Positions 26,699 to 35,385 of a DNA stretch of 64,000 nt are shown piece after piece (the stretch's first letter is position 1; each line of letters begins with the position of its first letter). Below the pieces are notes generated by a model that saw nothing but the letters and a program-made list of their open reading frames with translations, was not told where the DNA came from and did not search any database. Made by a program: the position numbers and the translations under genes. The stretch is from Cytomitobacter sp965233535 (GTDB lineage: Bacteria; Pseudomonadota; Alphaproteobacteria; CAJXXZ01; 1604HC): NCBI GenBank assembly GCA_965233535.1, contig OZ247489.1:1-64000 (forward strand), written 5' to 3'.

Positions 26699-27844
26699 AT
26701 GAAGAAATTATTATTTACTTTAGGGTTTGTATCATTATTAAACGCAACTCCATCACCAATTACAACAGAAGAAATTGCACATCTGAAATCTACTGAAGTT
26801 ATTGCAGATGATGCAGGATTTGATCAAGCTGTATTTGAAATGTGGAGTGATAATTTTATTAGAGATATATATGAAAGTATTAGAATTACTAAAGAATTTT
26901 ATTCTAAAACTGTAAGTGAATTACAATGTAAAATTACAGAAAAGTTAGCATTGGCACAAGAAACAAGTGATAAGGATGTAATAATAAATAAAATTATGGA
27001 TGCTTTTTTTAGTGAAACATCTCGTGAATTGCCATTAAAATATAGTGACATACTTCTTTATGATAAAGATGAAAGAACTGTATTAAATGAAATATACAGC
27101 ACATTTCTATATGGTTCTATTTTATCTCATAATATAACTAATATTGAAGAGAAGATTGAAAATGTGAAAAACATGTTAAATATTACAAATGTTAAAAGGC
27201 CTATATCTGAAATTGATTCATTTTCTTTAATGTGTATGAAAGAATATGAAAATTATAATCAACAAGATGTTAATGAATGTTCATTTCATGGTAATGAAGA
27301 AAATCTTTTTAAGTATCATGCTATTTTTAATCAAACATCGGATCATTTAGGTGCAGATGGTAAGATTCCAAATTTTATTGCATTCTTTTCTTTGACCTAT
27401 TTGTTTGAAGAGTTCAAGAGAGAATTAGACAAAATTAATTGGGGGAATCCAGAAAATACACACCCAATATTCGGAGATATATATGCTACTTTTAAAGATG
27501 AAGACATTATACAAAAAATACTTACTAAGGATAGTAATCTTAATGATGATCAGCGCTACAATATACTTCAATCATGCATAAGCAATAATAACATATGCGA
27601 TTTCACGCAATATCATATTATGAAAATTTTTAAATTCGAAGAATATAATTTTAGCAAAATACCTACAATGTCACTTTCATCTTTTAAACAGTATCCTATA
27701 CTAATTATGGAAAAATTAGCTTCTATGTTCCTAAAATCTTTGAACATCAACTATATTAATACTGATGGTTTTAGTCCTGAGTTTATTGAATTTGCAGCTA
27801 AATTTATAGATTTCCCTATTTTAATCAAAGCTTTGAGTAAGTAA
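26699..27844 (+). CDS. Secreted protein, family B (member B4)
   Basis: Family B paralogue of 381 residues. Signal MKKLLFTLGFVSLLNATPS, then PITTEEIAHLKSTEVIADDA and FEMWSDNFIRDIYESI. The middle block is KYHAIFNQTSDHLGADGKIP, and the C-terminal block LIMEKLASMFLKSLNINYI ends in ALSK. It is the longest intact member, with about 50 extra residues in the helical middle. A TAAGAT box ends 6 nt before the ATG. Function unknown. Confidence 0.72.
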   Translation: MKKLLFTLGFVSLLNATPSPITTEEIAHLKSTEVIADDAGFDQAVFEMWSDNFIRDIYESIRITKEFYSKTVSELQCKITEKLALAQETSDKDVIINKIMDAFFSETSRELPLKYSDILLYDKDERTVLNEIYSTFLYGSILSHNITNIEEKIENVKNMLNITNVKRPISEIDSFSLMCMKEYENYNQQDVNECSFHGNEENLFKYHAIFNQTSDHLGADGKIPNFIAFFSLTYLFEEFKRELDKINWGNPENTHPIFGDIYATFKDEDIIQKILTKDSNLNDDQRYNILQSCISNNNICDFTQYHIMKIFKFEEYNFSKIPTMSLSSFKQYPILIMEKLASMFLKSLNINYINTDGFSPEFIEFAAKFIDFPILIKALSK

Positions 27845-27998
27845 AATCATCAATAAGCTTTGTTATCCAATAAAGAATACATGAACCCAGTATGGAAATT
27901 TGTACTCAATATTATGCGAAAACTTTGTCTGCCATGCAAACCTCATACATAACATTTCAAATCTTTATTGTGTTTTTACTTCATGTTAGTATGGTTAT

Positions 27999-29039
27999 AT
28001 GAAATTATTATTTACTTTAGGATTTGTATCATCATTAAGTGCAACATCACTATCTATGATATCAGGTACAATTGAGGATTTGAAATCTACTGGCATAATT
28101 TCTCCACATGCCAATATACCTTATCAATCTAGAAAATTTGATGAAGCTATATCTGAAATGTGGGATGAAAAAAATATTGTTGAGATACAAAATCATTTTG
28201 AAAAATTACAAACATTACATAATACTGCTGATAGTTTATATGCCAAAAGTGAAATTCCTTCACAACCATTTTTTTGTTTAACTTATATTGACCAAAAATT
28301 ATTATCAAAAATATGCAATGAACTATCACGCAAATGCATTATGTCTTTTCATAAACACGTAGATTACTCCATCACACCTGGATATGATAAATCTGTATTA
28401 TATCTTGAAATCAAACCTTTTATCTTAAAGTGTATTGAAGAGCATAAAACCTATATTCAAGAAAATATAACTAATTCGCCATTTATATACATAGGTACAA
28501 ATCTTATTAAATATAATGCTATTTTTAATAGCAAATTAAATTATGGAAAAAAAATTCCAGATTTTATTGCATTGTTTTATTTTTCATATTTATTCAAAGA
28601 ATTCAAAAATGAACTTACTACTATTTCTCAAAAATCTACTATTCCTACATGTGGCGTGTTTGGAAATATTTCTGATATACTAAATGAAATTTCTAACGAT
28701 ATATATGGGTTTAAATTGTTTGATGATAACAAACTGTGGGCTTATATAAGGAAGAGAATGGTTGAATTTTTCTCAATAAAATTAGATGGTCAATCTCAAA
28801 ATGTACAATATTTCGAACCTGAAATAATATCAGACATGAAAAATTACCATGAATTAGTATTTAGTGAATTTGCAATGATCTTCTTAAAATCTTTGAATAT
28901 TGATTACATCAATACTAATTGGCTAAGTATTGAATTTTCAATTTATGCTAATCAACATAAAGCTCTTCTAATTCTTATAAATGCATTAAATACAAAAAAT
29001 CATCCCAAAGCTTATATGAGCTTTCCAAGCATAAAATAA
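27999..29039 (+). CDS. Secreted protein, family B (member B5, divergent)
   Basis: A diverged member (346 aa). Signal MKLLFTLGFVSSLSATSLS, then GTIEDLKSTGIISPHANIP and SEMWDEKNIVEIQNHF. The middle block is reduced to KYNAIFNSKLNYGKKIPDFI, and the C-terminal block is FLKSLNIDYINTNWLSIEFS. It continues about 15 residues beyond the family end. A TAGTAT box ends 6 nt before the ATG. Function unknown. Confidence 0.7.
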   Translation: MKLLFTLGFVSSLSATSLSMISGTIEDLKSTGIISPHANIPYQSRKFDEAISEMWDEKNIVEIQNHFEKLQTLHNTADSLYAKSEIPSQPFFCLTYIDQKLLSKICNELSRKCIMSFHKHVDYSITPGYDKSVLYLEIKPFILKCIEEHKTYIQENITNSPFIYIGTNLIKYNAIFNSKLNYGKKIPDFIALFYFSYLFKEFKNELTTISQKSTIPTCGVFGNISDILNEISNDIYGFKLFDDNKLWAYIRKRMVEFFSIKLDGQSQNVQYFEPEIISDMKNYHELVFSEFAMIFLKSLNIDYINTNWLSIEFSIYANQHKALLILINALNTKNHPKAYMSFPSIK

Positions 29040-29117
29040 ATCTGAAGTAAGAATATTATCAGTATATAAGTTGAATTTCTCTCTTATAAATCATAAAAAT
29101 TTTAATTGGTAATTTCC

Positions 29118-29189
29118 CTCCCCGGGCTGGGATCGAACCAGCGACCAATTGATTAACAGTCAATTGCTCTACCGCTGAGCTACCGAGGA
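29118..29189 (-). tRNA. tRNA-Asn (anticodon GUU)
   Basis: On the minus strand the acceptor TCCTCGG pairs with CCGGGGA. The D arm is GCTC AGCGGTA GAGC, the anticodon loop CTGTTAA has GTT, and the T arm has GGTTCGATCCC. No CCA is encoded. It stands alone in a 330-base gap between family B and sufS. The rest of that gap shows nothing recognisable. Confidence 0.96.
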
Positions 29190-29370
29190 ATAAGTAAATT
29201 TTACACAGATGAGTTGAAAAAGGCAAGATAAATGAAAGTAAATAATGATAATTCATCTCATCCAAAAAAATTATGTGTTAAATTGAGAAGCTTTTGGTAA
29301 AACTTATAAAAATTACTTCATATTTTGATAATTAATATAAATCACCTGCTATTTCTAAAATTCATATAAA

Positions 29371-30762
29371 TTATCTAATAGTACGTAAAACTTCAACCAT
29401 TTTATCAACTTCTTCATATGTATTGTAAAAAGCCAATGATGCTCTAACTGTACCTCGCACACCAAAAAATGAAAGCAATGGTTGAGCACAATGATGTCCT
29501 GTTCGCACTGCGATTCCTTCTTTATTTAATATTTTACCCACTTCATCATTATCCATGTTATGAACTGTAAATGATAATACACCTACTCTATTTGTTGGGT
29601 TTCCAATAAATTTTATATGATCAAGATGTTTCATTTGATTATATGCATATTCAACCAATTCATGTTCATATTTTTCTATAATAGTCATATCTAATTTTTG
29701 TAAATAATGTACGGCGGCTTTTAAACCTTCAATATCTGCTAAATTTCCAGTTCCTGCTTCATACATATATGGGGCAGGGGCATACTCTACACTTTCATCT
29801 GTTACTTTTTGAATCATTCCACCACCAACTTGATAAGGAATTCCAGATAATATTCCATCTTTCGCAAATACTACACCAGTTCCTGTAGGAGCAAACATTT
29901 TATGACCAGAGAAAACAAAGAAATCACATCCTAATTCTTGAACATTAATAGCCATATGAGGAATAGATTGCGCTCCATCAATTATGGTAATTGCGCCAAC
30001 CGACTTAGCTTGTTGTACCATCGTTTGTACCGGCACTAAAGTTCCAATTGCATTTGCAACATGTGTTAAAGAAACAATTTTGGTTTTGTTGCTTAACATA
30101 TTTGAAAAAGCATCAAGCATTATGTCTCCATTTGAATCAACAGGGATAATCTTAAGGTTTGCTTTTCTTTCTTGAGCTAATCGCCTCCAAGGTAGGATAT
30201 TAGAGTGGTGTTCTAATCTTGTAATCAAAATATCATCACCTTCTTGAATATGATGCTTTCCAATAGTTTGTGCAATCAAATTAAAACCTTCTGTTGCCCC
30301 TTTAGTAAAAATTATCTCACTTGCAGAGTCAGCATTAATAAAACTTGCCACATCCTTTCTTGCTTGGTCAAATAACTCAGAAGCTTCTTGAGATAAAGTG
30401 TGAACTCCTCTATGAACGTTGGAATTATGCATTGAATAATAAGCACTAATTGCATTAATTACTGCTTTTGGTTTTTGAGCAGTTGCTCCATTATCAAACC
30501 AAATTAATGGTTTTCCGTTTATATTTCTTTGTAAAATAGGAAAATCTTCCCTAATTTTCCAGACATCAAATGATTGAGATCCTAAAGCAGAATTTGAACT
30601 ATCAGATGTATTATTTAATCCTAAATCATATGAAATACTTTCTTGGATTACATCGCTTGAATTAACAGGATATGTTTCTTGATTTTGTACAGTTTTTACC
30701 ATATCACTAAAATCAAAACTATCTAATATTTTATTTATTTTATCAGCGTCATGATTAATCAT
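29371..30762 (-). CDS. sufS: SufS-type cysteine desulfurase with N-terminal extension, probable encapsulin cargo
   Basis: A PLP enzyme that takes sulfur from cysteine as an enzyme persulfide. The SufS core starts at about residue 65 with FDVWKIREDFPILQ. The PLP Lys is K288 in FSGHKMFAPTGTG, and the catalytic Cys is C425 in RTGHHCAQPLLSFFG. Before the core lie about 64 Ser/Asn/Asp-rich, probably disordered residues that ordinary SufS lacks. In family 2 encapsulin systems the desulfurase cargo carries a disordered N-terminal loading region, so this extension likely directs encapsulation (inference). It overlaps the encapsulin gene by 8 nt. ATG 30762 is chosen, with a GAGG site inside the encapsulin 3' end. 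No other suf gene is near. Confidence 0.93.
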   Translation of the reverse strand: MINHDADKINKILDSFDFSDMVKTVQNQETYPVNSSDVIQESISYDLGLNNTSDSSNSALGSQSFDVWKIREDFPILQRNINGKPLIWFDNGATAQKPKAVINAISAYYSMHNSNVHRGVHTLSQEASELFDQARKDVASFINADSASEIIFTKGATEGFNLIAQTIGKHHIQEGDDILITRLEHHSNILPWRRLAQERKANLKIIPVDSNGDIMLDAFSNMLSNKTKIVSLTHVANAIGTLVPVQTMVQQAKSVGAITIIDGAQSIPHMAINVQELGCDFFVFSGHKMFAPTGTGVVFAKDGILSGIPYQVGGGMIQKVTDESVEYAPAPYMYEAGTGNLADIEGLKAAVHYLQKLDMTIIEKYEHELVEYAYNQMKHLDHIKFIGNPTNRVGVLSFTVHNMDNDEVGKILNKEGIAVRTGHHCAQPLLSFFGVRGTVRASLAFYNTYEEVDKMVEVLRTIR

Positions 30763-32107
30763 GATAATGACCAACCTCAATATTAGTTAACATCGCTAAT
30801 GCATCAGGAACCAATACAGCAACATTGTAATATCTTGTCACTAAGTAGTTAATAACAGACATGTCATCAGTATTCATTGCCCTAACACTCAAGCTAGGAA
30901 TTCCAGCGTAAGAAATTTCAGCTTTGTTCAAACCAACAACACCTTGCTTATCCATTCCAAGTCGAACTGCAAGCATATTTGTTACCGCTAATCCATTGGG
31001 GCGTTTTGTAATAGGCATTTTATCACATGGCACAAGTGGAATCCCTCTCCATGTAATTAAATTGCTACCAAACATTCTAATCATCACAGGAGGAACTCCA
31101 CGTTTAGTACATTCTCTTGCAAATGCAGCTATAGCTTTAGGATGTGCAACAATTGCAGATGGCTCTTTCCATAAAACTGAAAGTAATTCATCCATGTCGT
31201 CTGGTGTGGGAGGTCCAGTCCTAGTAGTAATACATCTATCATGAGCAACTTGATTTAATAAACCATGATTTTTATTATTGAAAATTTCCCATTCTTCTCT
31301 TTCTAAAATGCTTAAAATCAAAACTTTTAATTGAGATTCTAATTGAGGATGTGGATTATTATATAATTCATGAATTCTACTATGTATACCGATCACAGAC
31401 TGAATAACATCTAGTTCAATTTCTTGTGGAGCTTCATCATATTTAATATAGCTTTTAGGCATAATTGGTTCATCCGTATAAGATGAAATTAATTTAGTTT
31501 TATGTTCACCTGTATTATAGTCATTTTCATAATCAATCATGATATTTTTTACATGATTTCGTAATTTTTCACTTTGAAATAATTCAGATATAACATCATG
31601 ACTAAAAATTAATATAGACCCTGGAATTGATGTACGAACTCTAATTTTTTCATGATTTTCATATTTTAATGCTTTGAATCCACCAATAAATTTACCAGCT
31701 TGTAAATTGGCCACCACAACTGGATTATTATTATGATTTAACATCATTAATTCATACTCTCCGCTCAAGATAAGATAAAAATTTGCATCTGTTTCTTTAG
31801 ATTCAATAGTTTCTCCTAAAGAAAAAGTTTTCTTTTCTGCCTTTTTAATTAAATTAGCAATCTCAACCTCATTTAAATCAGCAAATAAAGAAATATTACT
31901 AATTGATTTTTCGTTTAGAACTAAATTCTCTTTTCCTTTATGTGTATGAACTCGGTTAATTCTAAAAATACCACTTTGCAATGTTACATAAGGCAATAAT
32001 TTCATAAATATTCTTGGTGTCACAAATTCTGTAAAAGCATGTGTATTTTGCGTTGCAGATAAGACTTTAGCATTTTTTAAAGAATTAATTCTTCTTTCAT
32101 CGTCCAT
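30755..32107 (-). CDS. Family 2 encapsulin shell protein with inserted cyclic-nucleotide-binding-like domain
   Basis: HK97-fold nanocompartment shell protein. Residues 26-53 (EFVTPRIFMKLLPYVTLQSG, GIFRINRV) and 218-450 match the family 2 (SrpI-type) shell: HGLLNQVAHDRCITTRTGPP, TPDDMDELLSVLWKEPSAI, AFARECTKRGVPPVMIRMF, NLITWRGIPLVPCDKMP and the end DALAMLTNIEVGHYHD. Between them, residues about 68-190 form a cNMP-binding-like fold (FYLILSGEYELMM, LQAGKFIGGFKAL). Its phosphate-binding cassette lacks the usual Glu and Arg, so nucleotide binding is doubtful. This insertion is the feature of the 2B subtype as I recall it. Good ribosome site AAAGGGAGATATC-ATG. Followed directly by the desulfurase in one operon. 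Confidence 0.92.
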   Translation of the reverse strand: MDDERRINSLKNAKVLSATQNTHAFTEFVTPRIFMKLLPYVTLQSGIFRINRVHTHKGKENLVLNEKSISNISLFADLNEVEIANLIKKAEKKTFSLGETIESKETDANFYLILSGEYELMMLNHNNNPVVVANLQAGKFIGGFKALKYENHEKIRVRTSIPGSILIFSHDVISELFQSEKLRNHVKNIMIDYENDYNTGEHKTKLISSYTDEPIMPKSYIKYDEAPQEIELDVIQSVIGIHSRIHELYNNPHPQLESQLKVLILSILEREEWEIFNNKNHGLLNQVAHDRCITTRTGPPTPDDMDELLSVLWKEPSAIVAHPKAIAAFARECTKRGVPPVMIRMFGSNLITWRGIPLVPCDKMPITKRPNGLAVTNMLAVRLGMDKQGVVGLNKAEISYAGIPSLSVRAMNTDDMSVINYLVTRYYNVAVLVPDALAMLTNIEVGHYHD

Positions 32108-32300
32108 GATATCTCCCTTTTCTCTCCGATATGGATTTGCTTAAATATATAAATCATTTGGTTACAAAAGTATTAAATTATTAACAAATAATGCAAATTT
32201 TACTTATATAAATCAATATGCATTTTATAATAAACCTGAAAACACAATCATGATATTTTGAGCTTGCAAAAGCATTCAGTATAATGATATAAGTCAATTA

Positions 32301-32440
32301 GGTTCTGATATGTGCTGCTTTATCTGCGAGGCGCAACTACATTTCACGGGCGTTGTCACTGATTTGTTCTGAGGAATATTTTATACAATACCCACCTATA
32401 CAATAGGGCCCCGTGAACGATGGGTGGCTTTATTAGAACC
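32301..32440. ncRNA. Candidate structured non-coding RNA, family not identified
   Basis: The ends pair: GGTTCTGATA at 32301-32310 with TATTAGAACC at 32431-32440 (10 pairs, one G-U). Inside, TTCACGGG (about 32343) pairs with CCCGTGAA (about 32410), and CCCACC (32391) can pair with GGGTGG (32421), which crosses the previous helix. A small hairpin TGCG-AGG-CGCA lies near 32324. It is far richer in G+C than the flanks and has no reading frame. On the plus strand TTGAGC, 16 nt, TATAAT (32280-32285) could be its promoter. On the minus strand it would be a leader about 190 nt before the encapsulin gene. The bubble with one side hairpin recalls 6S RNA, but I cannot confirm it. Confidence 0.5.
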
Positions 32441-32500
32441 AATTTCATATTCACAAAAATAATTCCCTAAATTTAATGTTAGGTTTGTGTGAACTAAAAC

Positions 32501-33832
32501 TTATATTAATACAAAATTAGATATTTTATATTTAAAATCACCTAACTCTTTTTGCATTCCATTTTGTAGTTCATACAATTGCTTAACATAAGTTATTAAA
32601 TTGTTTATCCGATTGTTTATTAGTTTTTTCGCATAATTTACATTTTTGATTTCATTCTTTAATTGTATGAGATGCTCTTTTAAATTTTCACTCTTCAATC
32701 GCATGCTTTCACTTTGCACATCACAAATATTATTAATTTCTTCATGTATATTTCGTGCTGTTGTTTTGCAAATTTTCACTTCTTTTATTTTTTCACTTAT
32801 TTGCTCACTGACTATAGCTATCGATTCTTCAAACTCTTTAATACATATACATTTGCTTAATATCACCCAATTTACAAAATCAGGAAACTTTTGAGCATAT
32901 TTATAGTTCATATACATATTATAACAATATTGCATACTATTCTGAAAAATATCATTATCTTTAATGTCACACTTAATAATAGTGATATTAGGTGAGTAAC
33001 TTACTATTGTTGGAACGTTTACACGATTATCAATCATGCAATTTCTGCACTGTGTATTTTGTAAAAAATATATTTCATCTACTGAACATTTTAATAAAGA
33101 TATAAAATTAAAATCACCTTTAAATATGCACTTCTTAATGTATGTGCAATTTAATAATATAGACATAGGATATTTTGATTCATTTATTATGCATATTTCT
33201 ATATCATGTGGAAAGCTATATATATATTGAGACTTACATAAATTATTAGCAGTAACTTTGAGCATATGCAATTTTACTAAACAGCTTTCGAAAAATCTCT
33301 CCATATCACCTAAAGTGCAATATCCAGATATATTTATCATTTTTATTTCTGGAACTTCCAAACCATACATTTCGCAATAATTTATACAATTCCAACTATT
33401 ATGACACTCCATATTCATAAATTCTGTATAAATATTTAGTAAAAGCATTTTTCTTACATCTCGAATAAATTCTTCTGACATTATTGCTTTTATCATATAT
33501 TTGAACTCACAACGTATATGTGGAGCTAAAAATGATATTACATGTTTATTGGCATTGCCAATTTTAGTATATGCTAAGCTGTTTTTATATTCTTTATATA
33601 CTTTATAGCAATTAATAAGCAATGCTCTTTCATCATCATATTCGTTTGCAAGGTTTTGCTCCAATACTTTATTATATATTTCGACCATTAATGTTTGAAA
33701 ATTTCGTGCTTTTATAGGATCAGATTGATCACACCAATGAAATGGATTTGTATATTTTTCACTCATATCATAAATTTCTAATGTAGAGAAAATGTTAAGT
33801 AATATTAAGCAAAGTAATTTAAAAATCCGCAT
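32501..33832 (-). CDS. Secreted coiled-coil protein, family C (member C1)
   Basis: No known family. Signal MRIFKLLCLILLNIFS is followed by the family N-terminal motif LEIYDMSEKYTNPFHWCDQS (Asp, Pro, Trp-Cys). A helical middle follows, then a Cys-containing block INESKYPMSILLNCTYIKKC, CIFKGDFNFISLLKC and CRNCMI. The motif KFPDFVNWVI comes next, and the last 110 residues are a coiled coil rich in Glu, Lys and Asn. An upstream in-frame ATG at 33844 is possible. Same strand and design as C2. Role unknown. Confidence 0.72.
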   Translation of the reverse strand: MRIFKLLCLILLNIFSTLEIYDMSEKYTNPFHWCDQSDPIKARNFQTLMVEIYNKVLEQNLANEYDDERALLINCYKVYKEYKNSLAYTKIGNANKHVISFLAPHIRCEFKYMIKAIMSEEFIRDVRKMLLLNIYTEFMNMECHNSWNCINYCEMYGLEVPEIKMINISGYCTLGDMERFFESCLVKLHMLKVTANNLCKSQYIYSFPHDIEICIINESKYPMSILLNCTYIKKCIFKGDFNFISLLKCSVDEIYFLQNTQCRNCMIDNRVNVPTIVSYSPNITIIKCDIKDNDIFQNSMQYCYNMYMNYKYAQKFPDFVNWVILSKCICIKEFEESIAIVSEQISEKIKEVKICKTTARNIHEEINNICDVQSESMRLKSENLKEHLIQLKNEIKNVNYAKKLINNRINNLITYVKQLYELQNGMQKELGDFKYKISNFVLI

Positions 33833-34006
33833 AACATTGATCATAACATCAGCATTGCAGAGCGCAAGTATTGATGAAGTAAAATATACATTAAATTTAA
33901 TGTAATTTTAATCTTGTTTGTGTTGTCTTGTAAAGAATTTCTATGATAAGAAGCTATAAATTTTGTGAAATTATTAATGAATTATTTAAAGAGGTATATA
34001 TCAAAA

Positions 34007-35299
34007 TCAGTTAACTACTGTTTGCTGTATTATTTTATCCTGATATTCTTTTTCTAATTTATCTGATTTTTTCATATTTGCAGTTAAGTTTAACTGTATT
34101 TTTTTCAATTCATCCTGATTATATTCTAATTGCACATTAAATTCTTCTGCTTTTTGTTTTTTTGCTTTTAGCTCACTTATTGCTTTAGCTATTGCTAATT
34201 CTGCCAAAGCTACCTCTTCTTCAATTTTGTCCTTTTCTGTTGTGATTTTTCTTACATCAATATTGATATAATTTTTTTTATCATATAATTTTGCACACTC
34301 TTTTTTTAATATATCCACATCTTCTGATTCACGCTTTTCTAATTGTATTTGATGGTGCAATATAATCCAATCATTGAAATTAAGAGTATTATTACAATAT
34401 TTATAGTATGTATTGATAATTTTACAATATTTTTCAATATCAGAATAACGATATGTTTCATCTGTTTTCATAACTATTACATTAGGGTGATTTATTGCAT
34501 AAGTGAAATTACTTTTAGGTAAATAATTTTTACACACTGAATCATCAGAAAACAAGATTTCTTCTACATTACACATTACTGTAGATATGAAATTAAATTT
34601 ACCATCAAACTTTATGCGCTTTATACAATGATTATAATTTGCGGTATTGCGATATAAATTTTGAACTATTATAGACACAGGATATTCTGATTCATTAGTT
34701 ATGTATACTTCTTCATGATTTCTAAGCATATATTTATACTCTTTTAAAAAGCTAATATGTATATTATGTATTGGACATATGGTTTCCAGCATATTATTAG
34801 TTAAATTAAAAGCACCTTTTATATGCGCTGTTTTTATTGTAGGTGCTATTTTATACTTGCCTTCTATACAATTCATGAATATATATAATGAAAGAGCTTG
34901 CTTAGCATCTTTGCAATTTTCTACAGATGTGATTTCATCTAAGTAACCATAAGGTTCAGGATATATATTTTCAATATTACCAATTAGAAAAGAAGCTATA
35001 TTATTATTTACATCAGCAATTTTAGCGCATACAGAACTTTTGTTATACATTTTATATGCATTATAACAATTCACAAAATTACTTACTTCATCAATGCCGT
35101 ATATATCGAAGCGTGACATAGCTATTTTTAACATCTCATTATATTTATCATTCATCTGCTCTCTGAATTCTTGAACTTTCACAGGATCAGATTGATCACA
35201 CCACTCTAATGGACCTGTAAGATTTCCATTCATATCATAAAGCTCGATTGTGGCAAAAGCATTAATACAAACCAAACATAGTAATCTAAAAATTAACAT
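34007..35299 (-). CDS. Secreted coiled-coil protein, family C (member C2)
   Basis: 430 residues. Signal MLIFRLLCLVCINAFA, motif IELYDMNGNLTGPLEWCDQS and DPVKVQEF, block TNESEYPVSIIVQN with KFDGKFNFISTVMCNVEEI, motif LNFNDWIIL, then a coiled coil with a regular heptad-like run (EEVALAELAIAKAISELKAK) to about residue 425. A TATAAT box ends 5 nt before the ATG. Paralogue of C1 and C3. Function unknown. Confidence 0.73.
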   Translation of the reverse strand: MLIFRLLCLVCINAFATIELYDMNGNLTGPLEWCDQSDPVKVQEFREQMNDKYNEMLKIAMSRFDIYGIDEVSNFVNCYNAYKMYNKSSVCAKIADVNNNIASFLIGNIENIYPEPYGYLDEITSVENCKDAKQALSLYIFMNCIEGKYKIAPTIKTAHIKGAFNLTNNMLETICPIHNIHISFLKEYKYMLRNHEEVYITNESEYPVSIIVQNLYRNTANYNHCIKRIKFDGKFNFISTVMCNVEEILFSDDSVCKNYLPKSNFTYAINHPNVIVMKTDETYRYSDIEKYCKIINTYYKYCNNTLNFNDWIILHHQIQLEKRESEDVDILKKECAKLYDKKNYINIDVRKITTEKDKIEEEVALAELAIAKAISELKAKKQKAEEFNVQLEYNQDELKKIQLNLTANMKKSDKLEKEYQDKIIQQTVVN

Positions 35300-35385
35300 A
35301 AACTATTATAACAACGCATATTTCAAACACCCAGGCATTAATGATAGAGATTAAATTCACAACAGAAGTATGATACATATACTTT

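Larger units (their letters stand above)
25356..27844. repeat. Right arm of a large inverted duplication
   Basis: Counterpart of 20253-22429 in opposite orientation, containing the broken B3 and intact B4. Inner boundary at about 25356, where AAAAAATCACAAATATTACT begins. The outer end is not sharp because the outer genes B1 and B4 have diverged in their middle parts. The segment between the arms (22430-25355) holds rbfA, the barrel protein and ftsK. Confidence 0.8.

Noticed and set aside
32301..32440. Structured RNA as SRP (4.5S) RNA or tmRNA
   Set aside because: It lacks the SRP apical sequence GGAAGGAAGCAGC, has no tRNA-like T arm, and no tag reading frame of the ANDN type. 6S RNA stays open but unproven.
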